Source: Daphnia carinata (lineage: Eukaryota; Arthropoda; Branchiopoda; Diplostraca; Daphniidae). From it: 64,000 nucleotides of DNA. The notes beneath the pieces were generated by a model. That model did no database searches. It saw nothing but the letters and a program-made list of their open reading frames with translations, and was not told the DNA's origin. The translations under genes were made by a program, and so were the position numbers. The stretch covers positions 5,800,501-5,864,500 of the forward strand of contig NC_081331.1 of NCBI RefSeq assembly GCF_022539665.2, read 5' to 3'. Positions 22,621 to 34,632 of this stretch are shown in pieces; the stretch's first letter is position 1, and every line of letters starts with the position of its first letter.

Positions 22621-23987
22621 TCTATGTTTTTCGAACTTGGTCCGTTCACTTTTTTTTTCAGATGAACTAAAGCACTATTTGGTGTACGTGGCACAATGTT
22701 TGATGAGTAGCTTTATTCTGTCCTCGTCTTAACTGAAAGTTTTCTAATATCAAAGAAATCTATATATATTTGCTTGAACGACGTATCTGCTATAATTCGT
22801 GCGTTTATCAGTGTGTATTAGTTGTAAACAGATAACTTAAACCCCGTTGCATATGCATTTTACTGCTGGACCGTTATCGTTCGGTTAACAATAATATTAC
22901 TAGATAAAAAAAACCACACAATGGGATCTCAAGTTAGCGTATGCGTGAAATCTACTAATGCATGGAATTAAAAGCTTATGCAAACTGGACAAATAACTTT
23001 TATTCTAGCTAGGCCGTACAGTGTTGACCCCTTTTACTGTCATATAAGTACCTTGCGCTCACCAACTGCGCCACGAGAAATGATCTACTAGTTGCTTTCA
23101 CGAGTTAGATTGACGAGATTAGATATGAAAAAGTATGCCTTGCCTTGTCGCATAGGTCAGACGGGCTGAACCCAATCGCAATAAGAAATCCATAGTTAGA
23201 ACCCAGGCTTACAAGAACGAATTCAATTGTTCATTTCAGGTTTTTTTTTTGCAAATATCTATCCTGATTGTTCTGCCTTTCGCTACCTTTGCCTGTTTCA
23301 TATTTTCCTAGTTAACAGCTGCCTAATGTATGAACTTTCTTTGCCCTTACCTAAACGAAGTTTACAACGTTGGTTTATAGGAAATGAACGGGGTGCAATA
23401 TATATCAGACATTCCTTTTTCCCCTCTTTTTCCTTATTCATTTGCTGTTGTTCTTGTTCGGCTTGTCATGTTGTTAATTCACTGTTCTGTCAGTTGATTA
23501 CACACAAAATTTTAAATCAATTTATTATCTATTTTTTCTTTATTAATAATTGGATTTCAATCCGGTCCCTGCGTTACTCAGCGTTAGCTGCAAAGTATCC
23601 CACCCTGCAAATTATTACACTTATTCGGTTTAGAAACTCCAATTATTAGGTAAAGGCCGTTTTATAGTAGAGGGGATCGCCGAGACGAGGTTTGAAAACC
23701 CGCCTCTTATCCACAAATAAAATAATATTGACAATTTACAAATAAAATCGAAACAAATACTAAGCGTTTACCGATAGTGATACTAGGGAAACAAGGTGAT
23801 TTCATACTGGTTGTATTTGTTGTTTCATAAATGCTGATTATGGTTTTGGCTTCAAACATTCTAAGTTCTGAGTTTTTCTAAGAAAACGATTTACGAACTT
23901 TGGACTATTTCGTATATGTAGAGTTTATTAAACACAATTTGCATCTCTCATCGGTTATTGTTGGATACTAAATGCGCACATATTTTT
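22621..23987. other. Spacer between kinase-caspase copies B and C
   Basis: This spacer contains the 5' flank of copy B, a tRNA-Ile-like fragment (about 23,031-23,080), a conserved array sequence ending GCTTACAAGAACGAATTCAA, and the 3' flank of copy C. No gene seen. Confidence 0.5.
23031..23080 (-). pseudogene. tRNA-Ile(UAU) 5'-half remnant
   Basis: Read on the minus strand, this matches the 5' half of the intact tRNA at 38,672-38,792: CTCGTGGCGCAGTTGGTGAG, GGTACTTATATGACAGTA. The match includes the anticodon region and the first intron bases, then ends. The 3' half with the B box is missing, so it cannot be a working tRNA. Confidence 0.7.
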
Positions 23988-26311
23988 TTAGAAGCTCGAT
24001 GTAACGTCAGTGCCCTCGGGGTCACGTTTCCGGAATCGAATATTTTTACTTAGGCATGCTTCCCATACCACAGTTTGCCGTGAGTCCCTTCCTGAACGTT
24101 CGTTGACTTTGTCCTGAACACATTTAAGTAATTTTTCAAGATGCTTGTTCTTATGTTTGGTTCCCGTTTCCTCCTTCAAACATTCATCAGACAAAGTCTC
24201 ACAAAGAGCTTGAATGAAACAGGTACCGCTTACGGGATTCCGGTAGGCAACGAAACCAGGTAGAGTGGATTTGATTGTAAAGAAATCCATAAGCGGCGGA
24301 TTTCTTTGAGCGCTGTCATGAATTTTCTTTTCACGTAACTCTCTTTCGTAATTGCAGATCTCGTTTGTCGGTTGAACTACGGATGGTGATGAATGCAATT
24401 TACCTGGATAGCAGGAATTTAAAAAAAATTTATTACTCTGCATGAAAGGTATCGGTGAACTGAAGAAGACGAGAAAATCAGTTACAAACCGGTGAAATGC
24501 AAGTAAACGACACCAGGAACGGCCCACAGCTTTGAAATGAAGGTCGTTTGATGGGCAGAAGAAGCTTTTATTCCCTCTTCCTGTTGTTCAAGTTTTCCCT
24601 GGCAAGCTTGGACTATGAAGATTTTGGGTTTTCCATACAGACTAGGACACTTGTTCGAAGAGAACTCGTATTTTAATTCGTTTATGTTAACGAATTTGCC
24701 ATCGTAACATAAGATTGCATTCTCAATTCCATGAGACAAAAGGCACACAACTAAGCAACCATAATTCTTGAAATCTCTTTTGTTGGCCAGTTCGTTGATT
24801 TCAGATTTCAACTTATCCGAATTTAGATTTTCGTGAACTATAAAATCGAAACCAAGCTTTTTAAATATATTCTTTAACGCTTCTTTATCCTTGTCGCTCC
24901 CTTCACGGTTCTGGTAGAAAATGAAATAAATTGATAAACAAAATTTTGGAGAATTAGGGATAACAACCAGTGTTTGACAAGTAGGAACTTCCGTAGTACC
25001 TGTTCCGGATCTTCAAATTCTTGCTGGTTGAAGATAACACAAAGGCCGGGTTTAACATCTAGATCAGCATATATCCTGTAATCTTCGGAAGGTTTGAAAT
25101 AAATATCGTCAAGAACATTTTCTAATGTTGGACGTGCGTCCTCCTTGAACTTCAACATCCAATTTATAAGGTCTTCCGCCTTTTTCATGTCCTTGATATT
25201 TTCACTGGTAGCGAACAGAAAGCCATTTTTATATAATAGATAACATGGATCTTGAATGTTTATCCCACGAGTACGTTCATCGCCGAATGGATGTCTGGGT
25301 TCTTTCTTGCTCGTCCATGCGGTTAGGACATAGTAATAAAAACAACCGAGAATGAAGACATCCAATTTTTTGCTGAGGTTTTTTGTCGTATCTCTGCTTT
25401 CCGGTGCTTCCCATCCTTCTGATGCAGCTGGTCCCGATAACGTCGAATCATTTTTAGGATCATATTTTCTCGACAGGCGAAAATCTGTTATTTTTACCAC
25501 AAATCGGCAAGTGCTTTCACCTGTTTTATTAATTTCTTTAATAAGAAAATTATTTGGCTTGATGTTGCGGTGGACAAAGTTGTTTTTGTGCAAGTAATTG
25601 AGTCCATTCGTTGCCTGTCGCAGGATTTCTTTCTCTGGTATTTTGAGAATATCTTCTTTCATGGGGATTCTCTTACCGAGGGCTGGATCTAAAAGATCTG
25701 CCACAGAACACTCACACATTTCTATTGCAAGGTACCTGTGTAAATAATCAAAAAGATTTTGAAATCAAAGCAAAGAATAAAAGAATAACCGAAGGTTGCT
25801 GATTCATACACGAAGTTCGAGTCCATTTCGTAAGTGAAATAGCGGATAAAATTTTCGTGGGCCTCTAGTTCCTTCAATAATCGAATCTCCCGTTCAATTT
25901 CTTTCTTCTCCCCTGGGCTGTAGGCCGGCAATTTTACGATGGCTACTAGAAGATTGTAGTTGTAGAACCCTTTCATAATTTCTCTCGTTTTGTTTCCCAA
26001 ATATTGGGTATCGTGGCTTCCATCTTTTAGAATACAACCTGCGTAAAGATTACCGCTACCTAAAGAGAAAATTTCAAACAAGTTTTGAGTGATTATACGT
26101 CTTTTGGTTCCTCCACGTCAAACAAAATCACAGGAAAGTGAGACGTACCGACAATTGGAGTTTCCATCTTAAGTAAGGTCGTGTCTTCTTCTTCCAATCC
26201 CACCGGTGTTTCATCTCGTTGGACTGGACTGGGCTCCTGGATATTGTGCCCTAGCGTTACTAACTTGGCCGTAGCAGCACTCTCAGAGCTGTCAGCTTGC
26301 GTAGAAATCAT
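23988..26311 (-). CDS. IRE1-like pseudokinase-caspase fusion, copy C (661 aa)
   Basis: Exons read on the minus strand are 26,311-26,149, 26,059-25,810, 25,735-25,000, 24,910-24,490 and 24,403-23,988. They total 1,986 bases with no stop. The linker begins MISTQADSSES. The kinase part shows EIEREIRLLKELEAHENFIR, LAIEMC, HRNIKPNNF (HRN about 193-195), KITDFRLSRK, WEAPES and HPFGDE. The caspase begins GLCVIFNQQEF and has NREGSDKD, LLSHG (His about 443) and QACQG (Cys about 486). The p10 part has GFVAYRNP and TCFIQALCE. It is similar to copy E across the kinase. The p10 tail is shorter than in A and B. All GT-AG junctions keep phase with the other copies. Confidence 0.88.
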
Positions 26312-26889
26312 TCTGTGTTTTTCGAACGTGGTCCGTTCATTTGTTTTTTCCAGATTTACTAAAGCACTATTTGGTGTACGTGACACAATGTTTGATAAGT
26401 AACCTGATTCTGTCTTTGTCCTAACTGAACGTTTTCTAAGGTTTTTAAACTACGTTCTAAGGTAGCGTTATCAGAAATATCTACGCACTTGCTTAGCTTT
26501 ACTATCAGTGTATTGTACAATACGTTCTATCAGTTGTTAATAGATTAACGTTATTACCCGTGGATATGAAATTATAGCTGACCGTTGTCTGTACTATCTG
26601 TTAACGGCAACATTTACTAAGCAAAAAAAGCCACAAAATGCGATCTCAAGCTATCGTATGTGTGGAATCTACCAATGCATCGGTAAAAAAGCCTGTACAA
26701 ATTGTACAAGTTTATTTCGTGCTAGCTAGCCTATACAGTGTTCAGCCATTTTACTGTGATTTTAGTATATGAGATTATATACGAAAAAGTACACCTTGTC
26801 TTGTCGCCTAGGTCAGGCTGTCTGAACCCAATCGAAATAAGAAAATCAAGGTTAGAACCTAGGCTTGCAAGAACGAATTCAATTGCTCA

Positions 26890-27005
26890 TTGCTTGCTGT
26901 GTAGAAAGCATTCTGTTCGTTGTTTTTAAGTTGGTTCACTCACTTTTTTTCAGACGTACTAAAGCACTATTCGGTGTACGTGGCACAGTGTTGATACTGT
27001 CCTGT
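26890..27005 (-). pseudogene. Relic of kinase-caspase exon 1 start
   Basis: The block GTGTAGAAAGCATTCTG followed by CAGACGTACTAAAGCAC and CGGTGTACGTGGCACAGTG matches the exon 1 start and leader of copy E (about 34,620-34,720). The linker coding sequence is largely deleted. Confidence 0.6.
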
Positions 27006-27630
27006 TGTAGCTCTGGTTGCAGAAACGAAACTGCACGTTTATTGCTCTAGCGGCCCCCCCCCCCCCCCTCCGAGCTGCCGGAAATCTGTGGCGTCACTTG
27101 TGGACAACCTTGACATGTTTTAGTCGTTCCTCAGCGACTCGCTGTGTCCAATCACTGAACGTCTTCTAATATCAGATATATCTACGCACAAGCTTAAAAC
27201 TTATCTGCAGTAAGTCGCTATTCATTTTACTCTTAGTGTGTTGCAAAATACCTTATATATATTGTTAATAAAGAACTTTATCACCCGTAATATGAATTTT
27301 GCTGCTGGCCACTGCCTGTTCTATCGGTTAACAGCAATACGTACTAGACAAAAAAAGCCACATAATGGGGTCTCAGGCTATATCGTATGTGTGGAATCTA
27401 CTATTGCATGGAACAAATTCTTTTGCTGTGGTTTTTGTTCGCTTGTCATATTGTTAATTCACTGTTCGGCTTATCAACTTCGTTTCCTTTGTTGATAATA
27501 GGATTTCAATCCAATCCCTTCGTTATTCAGGGTTACCCGCAAAAATTTCCAAATTATTACACTTATTCGGCCAGAAGCTCCATAACTATCAGGCAAAGGC
27601 GGTACGGGTGAAGACATATGACGTCTTCTT

Positions 27631-27880
27631 CCCCGCTTTCTCCTTCAAATATTCATTCGACAAAGCGTTATAGGGAGCTTGAATGAATCAGCTACCTTCC
27701 CCCGGCATCCCGGTAGGCAATGAAACCAGGTAAAGTTGATTTGATTGTAAACAAATCCATAAACGGCAAACTTCTTTAAACACTGTACCGACTTTCATTT
27801 CTCATAACTTTTTTAAATAATAGTTGAATTTTATGTCCTCGTTTGCCAATTGAACTGTGGACGGTGATGATTCCAATGTG
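27631..27880 (-). pseudogene. Relic of a kinase-caspase p10 exon
   Basis: Read on the minus strand it retains MDLFTIKSTLPGFIAYRD, the start of the caspase p10 subunit. The hallmark GSWFIQALCE region then has TGG changed to TGA and a frame change. Flanking bases match exon 5 of copies C and E (for example the TCAATTGGCAAACGAGGACAT-like part). No other exons of this unit are found nearby. Confidence 0.8.
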
Positions 27881-28265
27881 TCGGTTTCTCCCGTTTTCCG
27901 TGTCCTTTCCACGTCAACTAATCATATATGCATAATATTATAAACGATTCATTTGTTTTCCTGGTATAATTAGATGTGTTAAACTAACAGTGGCTTTTAG
28001 GATCATGGCTTTGAGCGGATTTGGAGGGAATACAAATTCAGTTCAATTTTATTAGTCTTTCTGAGTGGTCTTTGGCTGAAGATATCCAATGTATTGGCTA
28101 GAGATGTTACAGATGACAATTTATAAATCACAGAACATTTTCAACAGACAGGATTTATCAACAGCAACTTGGATCTCCTATTGTTTTACTACTGGGAATC
28201 ACGTACCAAATTCAAACTGAACCTCCAACTATAACAAACGCTAGGGTTTTACGATGAAATGGTAA

Positions 28266-30748
28266 TCATCCTTTCTTTGAATCTGGCTTAGGTGTAACGT
28301 CTTTGCCTTTGACTGCACAGTTGCGAAATGTAATGTTTTTGCTCAGGCATGTTTCCCATTGCATGGTTTGCCAGAAGCACTGACACACACCTTGTTGCTG
28401 GCCCTCACCTTGGTTCTTGCACTCAAATTGGTGCATGACATTCGCCATCTCTGCCCTTGAAAATGCATTGATTTTATCCTGAACACTCATTTTAAGTAAG
28501 TATTCCAGATGATGGGGATTATCTTTCTTCATTTCTTCGGACAAAGTATCACAGAGAGCGTTGATGAAAAAAGTACCTAGATCCTTGTTCCTGAAGGCTT
28601 CGAAGCCGGCCATAGCTGCTTTGATTGTTATGAAATCCATTAGTGGAGGATACTTCATAGCGTCTTGCCTTATTTTGCTTTCATAGTTGGGATTAATTTC
28701 CAATTTTGGCCATTTGACTTCGGTAGGTGATTGCCATTTACCTGGATAGCAGGAATACAAAGTCAAATTATTTTGCACGAAGGGTATTGATGAACTGAGA
28801 ATGTAAGTAGATGAGTTACAAACCGAGAGCAAAGGAAATGGTATCCCACATGTGGGGAAAAATGTCGCCGTTTTTACTCAATGGCACCTGACAAGCCTGG
28901 ACAATGAAAATTTTGGGTTTGCCGTACAGACTGGGGCAATTATATAAAGAGAACTCGTTCTTGAGTTCAGTATAATTAACGTATCGACCGTCGTAACACT
29001 GAATTGCGTTCTCGACTCCATGAGACAAAAGGCACACAATAAAGCATCCATAATCCTTCCAATCTCTTTTGGCCAGATTTTTGATTTTGGATATCAAATC
29101 AAACGATTCAAGATTTTCATAAACTTCAGTGTCGATACCCGATCCGTGAAACATAAGCTTTAACTTTTCTCGATCCTTGTCGCTACCTGCGCGGTTCTAG
29201 ATTAAAATAAAATAAAAGTAAATCAGTAAAAATGATGGAGTATCAACTGGCATTAAATAGGTAATAGAATTTCCATTGTGATACCTGTTCTTTATTTTTA
29301 AAAAATTGCTGGTTAAAGATAACGCAATGGCCAGGTTTCATCTCATTTCTCTTATTATATATATCATAATCTTTGACAGGGCTGAAATAAAGGCTGCAAA
29401 GGACTGCTTGTAATGTTGGACGTTCGCTTTCGTTGAACTTCAACATCAATTCCATAAGCCTTACCACGTCCTCGTTCCCATCACTGAGAACGAAGTCAAG
29501 GCCTTTGTTATAGACTGAATAATCTTTATTGTGAAGGTTTCGTATACGCAGACTGGAAGTGTCGCCGAATGGATGTTTGGGTTTTCCATCACCCGTACCT
29601 GCGGTTAGGACATAGTGATAGAAACAACCTAGGATGAAGACATCCAATGTTGTGCTGAGATCTTTTGTCACATCTGTACTTTCCGGTGCTTCCCATCCTT
29701 CTGATGCAGCAGATCCCGATAGCTTTCCAGTGTTCTCAAGGTCGTGCTTTCTGGTTAGACGAAAATCAGTTATTTTAACTACATATCGGCATAAGCTTTT
29801 CGCGGACGGATCAACTTCCTTAATAAGGAAGTTGTTTGGCTTGATGTTTCGGTGGACAAAGTTGTTTTCATGCAAGTAATTGAGTCCTCTCGTTGCCTGT
29901 CGTAGGATTTCTTTCTTTGGTAAATCCGAGAGAATTTCTTCATCCATGCAGAATTGATTATTGAGCTCTCGATCCAAAAGATCTGCCACAGAACACAGAC
30001 ACAGTTCTACTGCAAGGTACCTGCGGAAATAATCAACAAGGTTTTCAAAGCAAAGAATAAAAGAATAAACGCAGGTTGCTACTTCATACATATAGTTCTC
30101 ATCTTGTCTATGAGTGAAATAGCGGATAAAATTTTCGTGGGCTTCTAGTTCTTTCAATATTCGACACTCCCGTTCAATTTCTTTCTTCTGATCTTCGGTG
30201 TAGACCAGCAATGTCTTTACGATGGCCACTAGAACATCGCAGTTGTAGTTGTAGACCCCTTTAAAAAAATTTCTTTTTTGCTTTTTTTCTGAATTTTCTT
30301 TTTTTTTATTTCCTTGCCCTTCTGAATTATTTTTTTTTTTATTTTCTTCTTCTTCTGGATTGCCGGACAAATATTGCAAAACGGGCTTTCCATTTTTCTT
30401 TTCAGTGTAAGCATAGTAAAGATTACCATTATCCTCCTCATGTTCTGCGACAAATAGAGAAAATTTCAAACAAGTGTTTTTAGTGATTAAACGTTTTTGG
30501 TTTCCTAGAACCACGTCAGACGCAATCACGGAAATATGAGACATACCGACATTTGGAATTCTCTCCTTAAGTGGAATGCGTAGCAACGTTTTGTCGTCCG
30601 ATTTAACCAGTGTTCCATCTCCTTGGCTTGGACTGGACTCCTGGAAATTGCGCTCTAATCTTAATTGGCTGGTAGCCGTAGGAGTACTCTTGGAGTTGTC
30701 AGCCTCCGTAGATAACACTCTGTGTCTTTTGAAGGTGCTCCGTTCCAT
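28266..30748 (-). CDS. IRE1-like pseudokinase-caspase fusion, copy D (713 aa)
   Basis: Exons read on the minus strand are 30,748-30,547, 30,444-30,090, 30,020-29,285, 29,196-28,824 and 28,741-28,266. They total 2,142 bases with no stop. The linker starts MERSTFKRHRV. Exon 2 has an added Lys/Asn/Glu-rich insert of about 35 residues before the kinase N-lobe (KKENSEKKQKRN). Kinase motifs are HENFIRYF, LAVELC, HRNIKPNNF, KITDFRLTRK, WEAPES and HPFGD. In the caspase, NRAGSDKD and LLSHG (His about 490) are normal, but the active-site motif is QACQV (Cys about 533) rather than QACxG. The stretch between the large and small subunits is 15 residues shorter than in A and B. The p10 part has GFEAFRNK and TFFINALCD. 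Confidence 0.88.
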
Positions 30749-32224
30749 TTTTTTGTTCCAGATGTACTAAAGCACTGTTTGGTGTCGTGGCACAGTGTTG
30801 ATAAGTAGCCTGATTCTGTCCAAGTCGTTCTTCAACCACTCGTTGTGTCCGCTCACTGAACGTCTATAATATCAGATATATCTACGCATTTACTTAAAAT
30901 TTATGTGCAGGAAGTCGTTCGTTTTACTATCACTATAGCACAATACGTTTTATCAGTTGTTAACAGATAAACCTTTTCACCTGTAGATATGAAATTATAG
31001 CTGGCGTTATCTATCCTATCGGTTAACAGCAACATTTGCTAGGTAAAAAAGCCACGTAATAGGATCACAAGCTAGCTTATGTGTGGAATCTACTAATGCG
31101 TAGAACGAAAAGCCTATACAAACTGGACAAATTTCTATCCTTCTAGCTAGACCGTACAGTCTTCAGCCCTTTTACTGTCATATAAATACCTTATGCTAAC
31201 CAACGGCACCCTTGGAAATAATCTACTAAATCCTCTCACGAGTTGGCGTGATGAGATTAGATACGATAAAAGGACGCCTTGTCTTGTCACATAAGTCAGA
31301 GGGGCTGAACTCAACCGAAATAAGAAATTCATGGTTGGAAACTAGGCTTACAAGAACGAATTCAGTTTCTCACTTGAGGTCCTTTCTTTTTTTTGCAAAT
31401 ATCTATCCTGATTGTTCTGCCTTTCACTACCTTTTCTTATTTGATATTTTCCTAGTTAACAGTTGGCTAATGTATGAACTTTCTTTGCCCTTACTTAAAC
31501 GAACTTTGCTCTCGGTTGCGGTGTTGCATTTCCTGGTGAAGAATTCCGGGACTAGTAACGGCAGCAACTAGCACATCGCTTTAATGTGCCCCTATCACCA
31601 TCAATCCTAAATACCGAAATACCTGACGAAAAAAACACCAAAAAGGGAAACAACAAACATTTAAAAATGTTCTGGAAGTGCGCTACTATGGAGACACCTG
31701 AGCAAGTATTCTTCTCCTTTTTTTCCCCTCTTTTTCCTTATTCATTTGCTGTTGTTCTTGTTCGGCTTGTCATGTTGTTAATTTACTGTTCTGTCAGTTG
31801 ATTACACACAAAATTTTAAATCAATTTATTATCTACTTTTTCTTTATTAATAATTGGATTTCAATCCGGTCCCTGCGTTACTCAACGTTACCTGCAAAGT
31901 ATCCCACCCTGCAAATTATTACACTTATTCAGTTTAGAAACTCCAATTATCAGGCAAAGGCGGTATTATAGTAGAGGAGGTGGCCGAAACGAGGTTTTAA
32001 GTCCCCCTTCATATCTACAAATAAAATCGAAACAAATATTAAACGTTTACCGATAGTGATAATAGGGAAATAAGATGATTTCATACTGGTTGTATTTGAA
32101 GTTTCATAAATGCTCATAATGATTTTGGCTTCAAACATTCTGTTTTTCAAAGAAAACGATTTACGAACTTTAGAAGATTTGATACACGTAGAGCTCATTA
32201 AAATCAATTTGCATCTCTCAACAA
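30749..32224. other. Spacer between copies D and E
   Basis: This spacer contains the 5' flank of copy D (nearly the same as that of copy A), a tRNA-Ile-like fragment (about 31,171-31,222), the conserved array segment ending GCTTACAAGAACGAATTCA, and the 3' flank of copy E. No gene seen. Confidence 0.5.
31171..31222 (-). pseudogene. tRNA-Ile(UAU) 5'-half remnant, degenerate
   Basis: This sits in the same array position as the fragment at 23,031-23,080. It still shows GTTGGTTAGCATAAGGTATT and TATGACAGTAAAAG on the minus strand, with further substitutions in the A box. The 3' half is absent. Confidence 0.55.
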
Positions 32225-34632
32225 TTATTGTTCGATGTTAAATGCGCCCATATCTTTTCTATCATTCATTGTAATGTCAGTGCCTTCGGTGACACCTTTC
32301 TGAAATCGAATGTTTTTACTTATGCTTGCTTCCCATTGCATAGTTTGCCAAAGGTCCTCTTGTGAATTTGTGTTAATTTCGTTCTGAACACATTTAAGTA
32401 AGTCTGTAAGATCCTTTTGTGATGTTCCCGCTTCCTTCTCCAAATATTCATCAGACAGAACTTCACAGAGAGCTTGAACGAACCAGCTGCCTCCCTCGGG
32501 ATCCCGGTAGGCAATGAAACCAGGTAGAGTTGATTTGATTGTAAGGAAATCCATAAGTGACGGATTTCTTTGAGCGCTGTCCTGACTTTTCTTTTCTAGT
32601 AACTCCTTTTTGTAATTGCTGGCTGTTATGTCCTCCTTTGCCAATTGAACTAGGGATCGTGATAATTCCAATGTACCTGGATAGACGGAATACAAAAAAT
32701 CTAGTTATTCTGCATGAAAGGTATCGATGAACTGAAGAAGAAGAGAAAATCAGTTCCAAACCGGTTAAATGCGAGTAAATGACACGAGGAACGGACAGTA
32801 GCTTTGAAATGAAGGTCGGTGGAGAGTAAAAAAGAACATCTCTTCCCATTTCCTGTTGTATCAGGTTTCCTTGGCAAGCCTGGGCGATGAAGATTTTGGG
32901 TTTGCCATACAGACTGGGGCACTTATACGAAGAGAACTCGTATTTTAATTCATTTATGTTAACGAATTTGCCATCGTAACATAAGATTGCATTCTCAATT
33001 CCATGAGACAAAAGGCACACAACTAGGCAACCATAATTCTTGAAATCTCTTTTGTTGGCCAGCTCGTTGATTTCAGATTTCAAATCATCCGACGTTAGAT
33101 TTTGGTGAACTTCAAAATCGAAACCAAGCTTTTTAAATGTATTCTTTAACGCTTCTTCATCCTTGTCGCTCCCTTCACGGTTCTGGTAGAAAATGAAATA
33201 AATTGATAAACAAAATCTTTGAGTATTAGGGAAAACAAGCAGTGTTTGACAAGTAAGAACTTCCGTGGTACCTGTTTCGGATCTTCAAATTCTTGCTGGT
33301 TAAAGATAACACAAAGACCGGGTTTAACATCTTGATCAGCACCTTGATCAGCATATATCTTGTAATCTTCGGAAGGTTTGAAATAAACATTATCAAGAAC
33401 ATTTTCTAATGTTGGACGTTCGTCCTCCTTGAACTTCAACATCCAATTTATAAGGTCTTCCGCCTTTTTCATGTCCTTGATATTTTCACTGGTAGCGAAC
33501 AGAAAGCCATTTTTCAATATTGAATAAAGTGGATCTTGAATGTTTGTCCGACGATTACTTTCATCGCCGAATGGATGTCTGGGCTTTTGGTCGCTCGTCC
33601 ATGCGGTTAGGACATAGTAATAAAAACAACCGAGAATGAAGACATCCAATTTTTTGCTGAGGTTTTTTGTCGTATCTCTGCTTTCCGGTGCTTCCCATCC
33701 TCCTGATGCAGCAGGTCCCGATGACGCCAAATCTTGTTGAGGATCATACTTTCTCGACAGGCGAAAATCTGTTATTTTTACCACAAATCGGCAAGAGCTT
33801 TCACCTGTTTTATTAATCTCTTTAATAAGAAAATTATTTGGCTTGATGTTGCGATGGATAAAGTGGTTTTTATGCAAGTAATTGAGTCCATTCGTTGCCT
33901 GTCGTAGGATTTCTTTCGCTGGTATTTTGAGAATATCGTCTTTCATGGGGATTTTCGTTTCGAGGGGTGGATCCAAAAGATCTGCCACAGAACACAGGCA
34001 CAGTTCTGTTGCAAGGTACCTGTGTAAATAATCAAAAAAGTTTTCAACGCAAAGCAAAGAATAAACGAAGGTTGCTGAGTCATACACATAGTATAAGTCT
34101 TTTTCCTGAGTGAAATAGCGAATAAAATTTTCATGGACCTCTAGTTCTTTCAATATTCGAAACTCCCGTTCAATTTCTTTATTCTGCTGGTCGCTGTGGA
34201 CCAGCAATGTCTTTACGATGGCTACTTGAACATCGTAGTTGTAGAACCCTTTAATAATTACTCTCGTTTTCTTTTCTGTGGAGCTATTTGCATTTTCTTT
34301 TGGCTCGCCGGCTAAATATTGAGGCTTTAGGCTTCCATTTGTTAGAATATAACCTTGGAAAAGACTACCATTACCTAAAGAGAAAATTTCAAGCAAGTTT
34401 TTTTAGTGATTAAACGTCTTTTGGTTTCCTCCACATCCAATAAAATCACAGGGAAGTGGTACGTACTGATAATTGGTTTTTTCTTCTCAAGTAAGGGTGT
34501 GTCTACGCCTTCCAATTCAACCGCTGTTCTTTCTCGTTGGGTTGGGCTGGACTCCTGGATATTGGGCACTAATAGCGGTACTGGGTTGGCCGTAGCGGTA
34601 CTCCCAGAGCTGTCAGCCTGTGTAGAAAGCAT
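32225..34632 (-). CDS. IRE1-like pseudokinase-caspase fusion, copy E (691 aa)
   Basis: Exons read on the minus strand are 34,632-34,467, 34,374-34,086, 34,019-33,272, 33,182-32,762 and 32,676-32,225. They total 2,076 bases with no stop. The linker begins MLSTQADSSGS. Kinase motifs are VHENFIRYF, LATELC, HRNIKPNNF, KITDFRLSRK, WEAPES, DVFILGC, HPFGDE and RPTLENVL. A small 4-residue duplication (ADQGADQD) lies just before the caspase. The caspase has NREGSDKD, LLSHG (His about 461), QACQG (Cys about 504) and the most canonical p10 of the array: GFIAYRDP and GGSWFVQALCEVL. The first codon split is Ser rather than Gly or Asp. It is the right-hand end of the array. Confidence 0.9.

Larger units (their letters stand above)
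26312..28265. other. Spacer between copies C and D with truncated array units
   Basis: Pieces of at least one or two decayed kinase-caspase units lie here: an exon 1 plus upstream flank relic (about 26,890-27,200), a second copy of the 3' flank (about 27,415-27,620) and a p10 relic (27,631-27,880). A run of about 19 C lies near 27,052-27,069. No intact gene. Confidence 0.6.
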
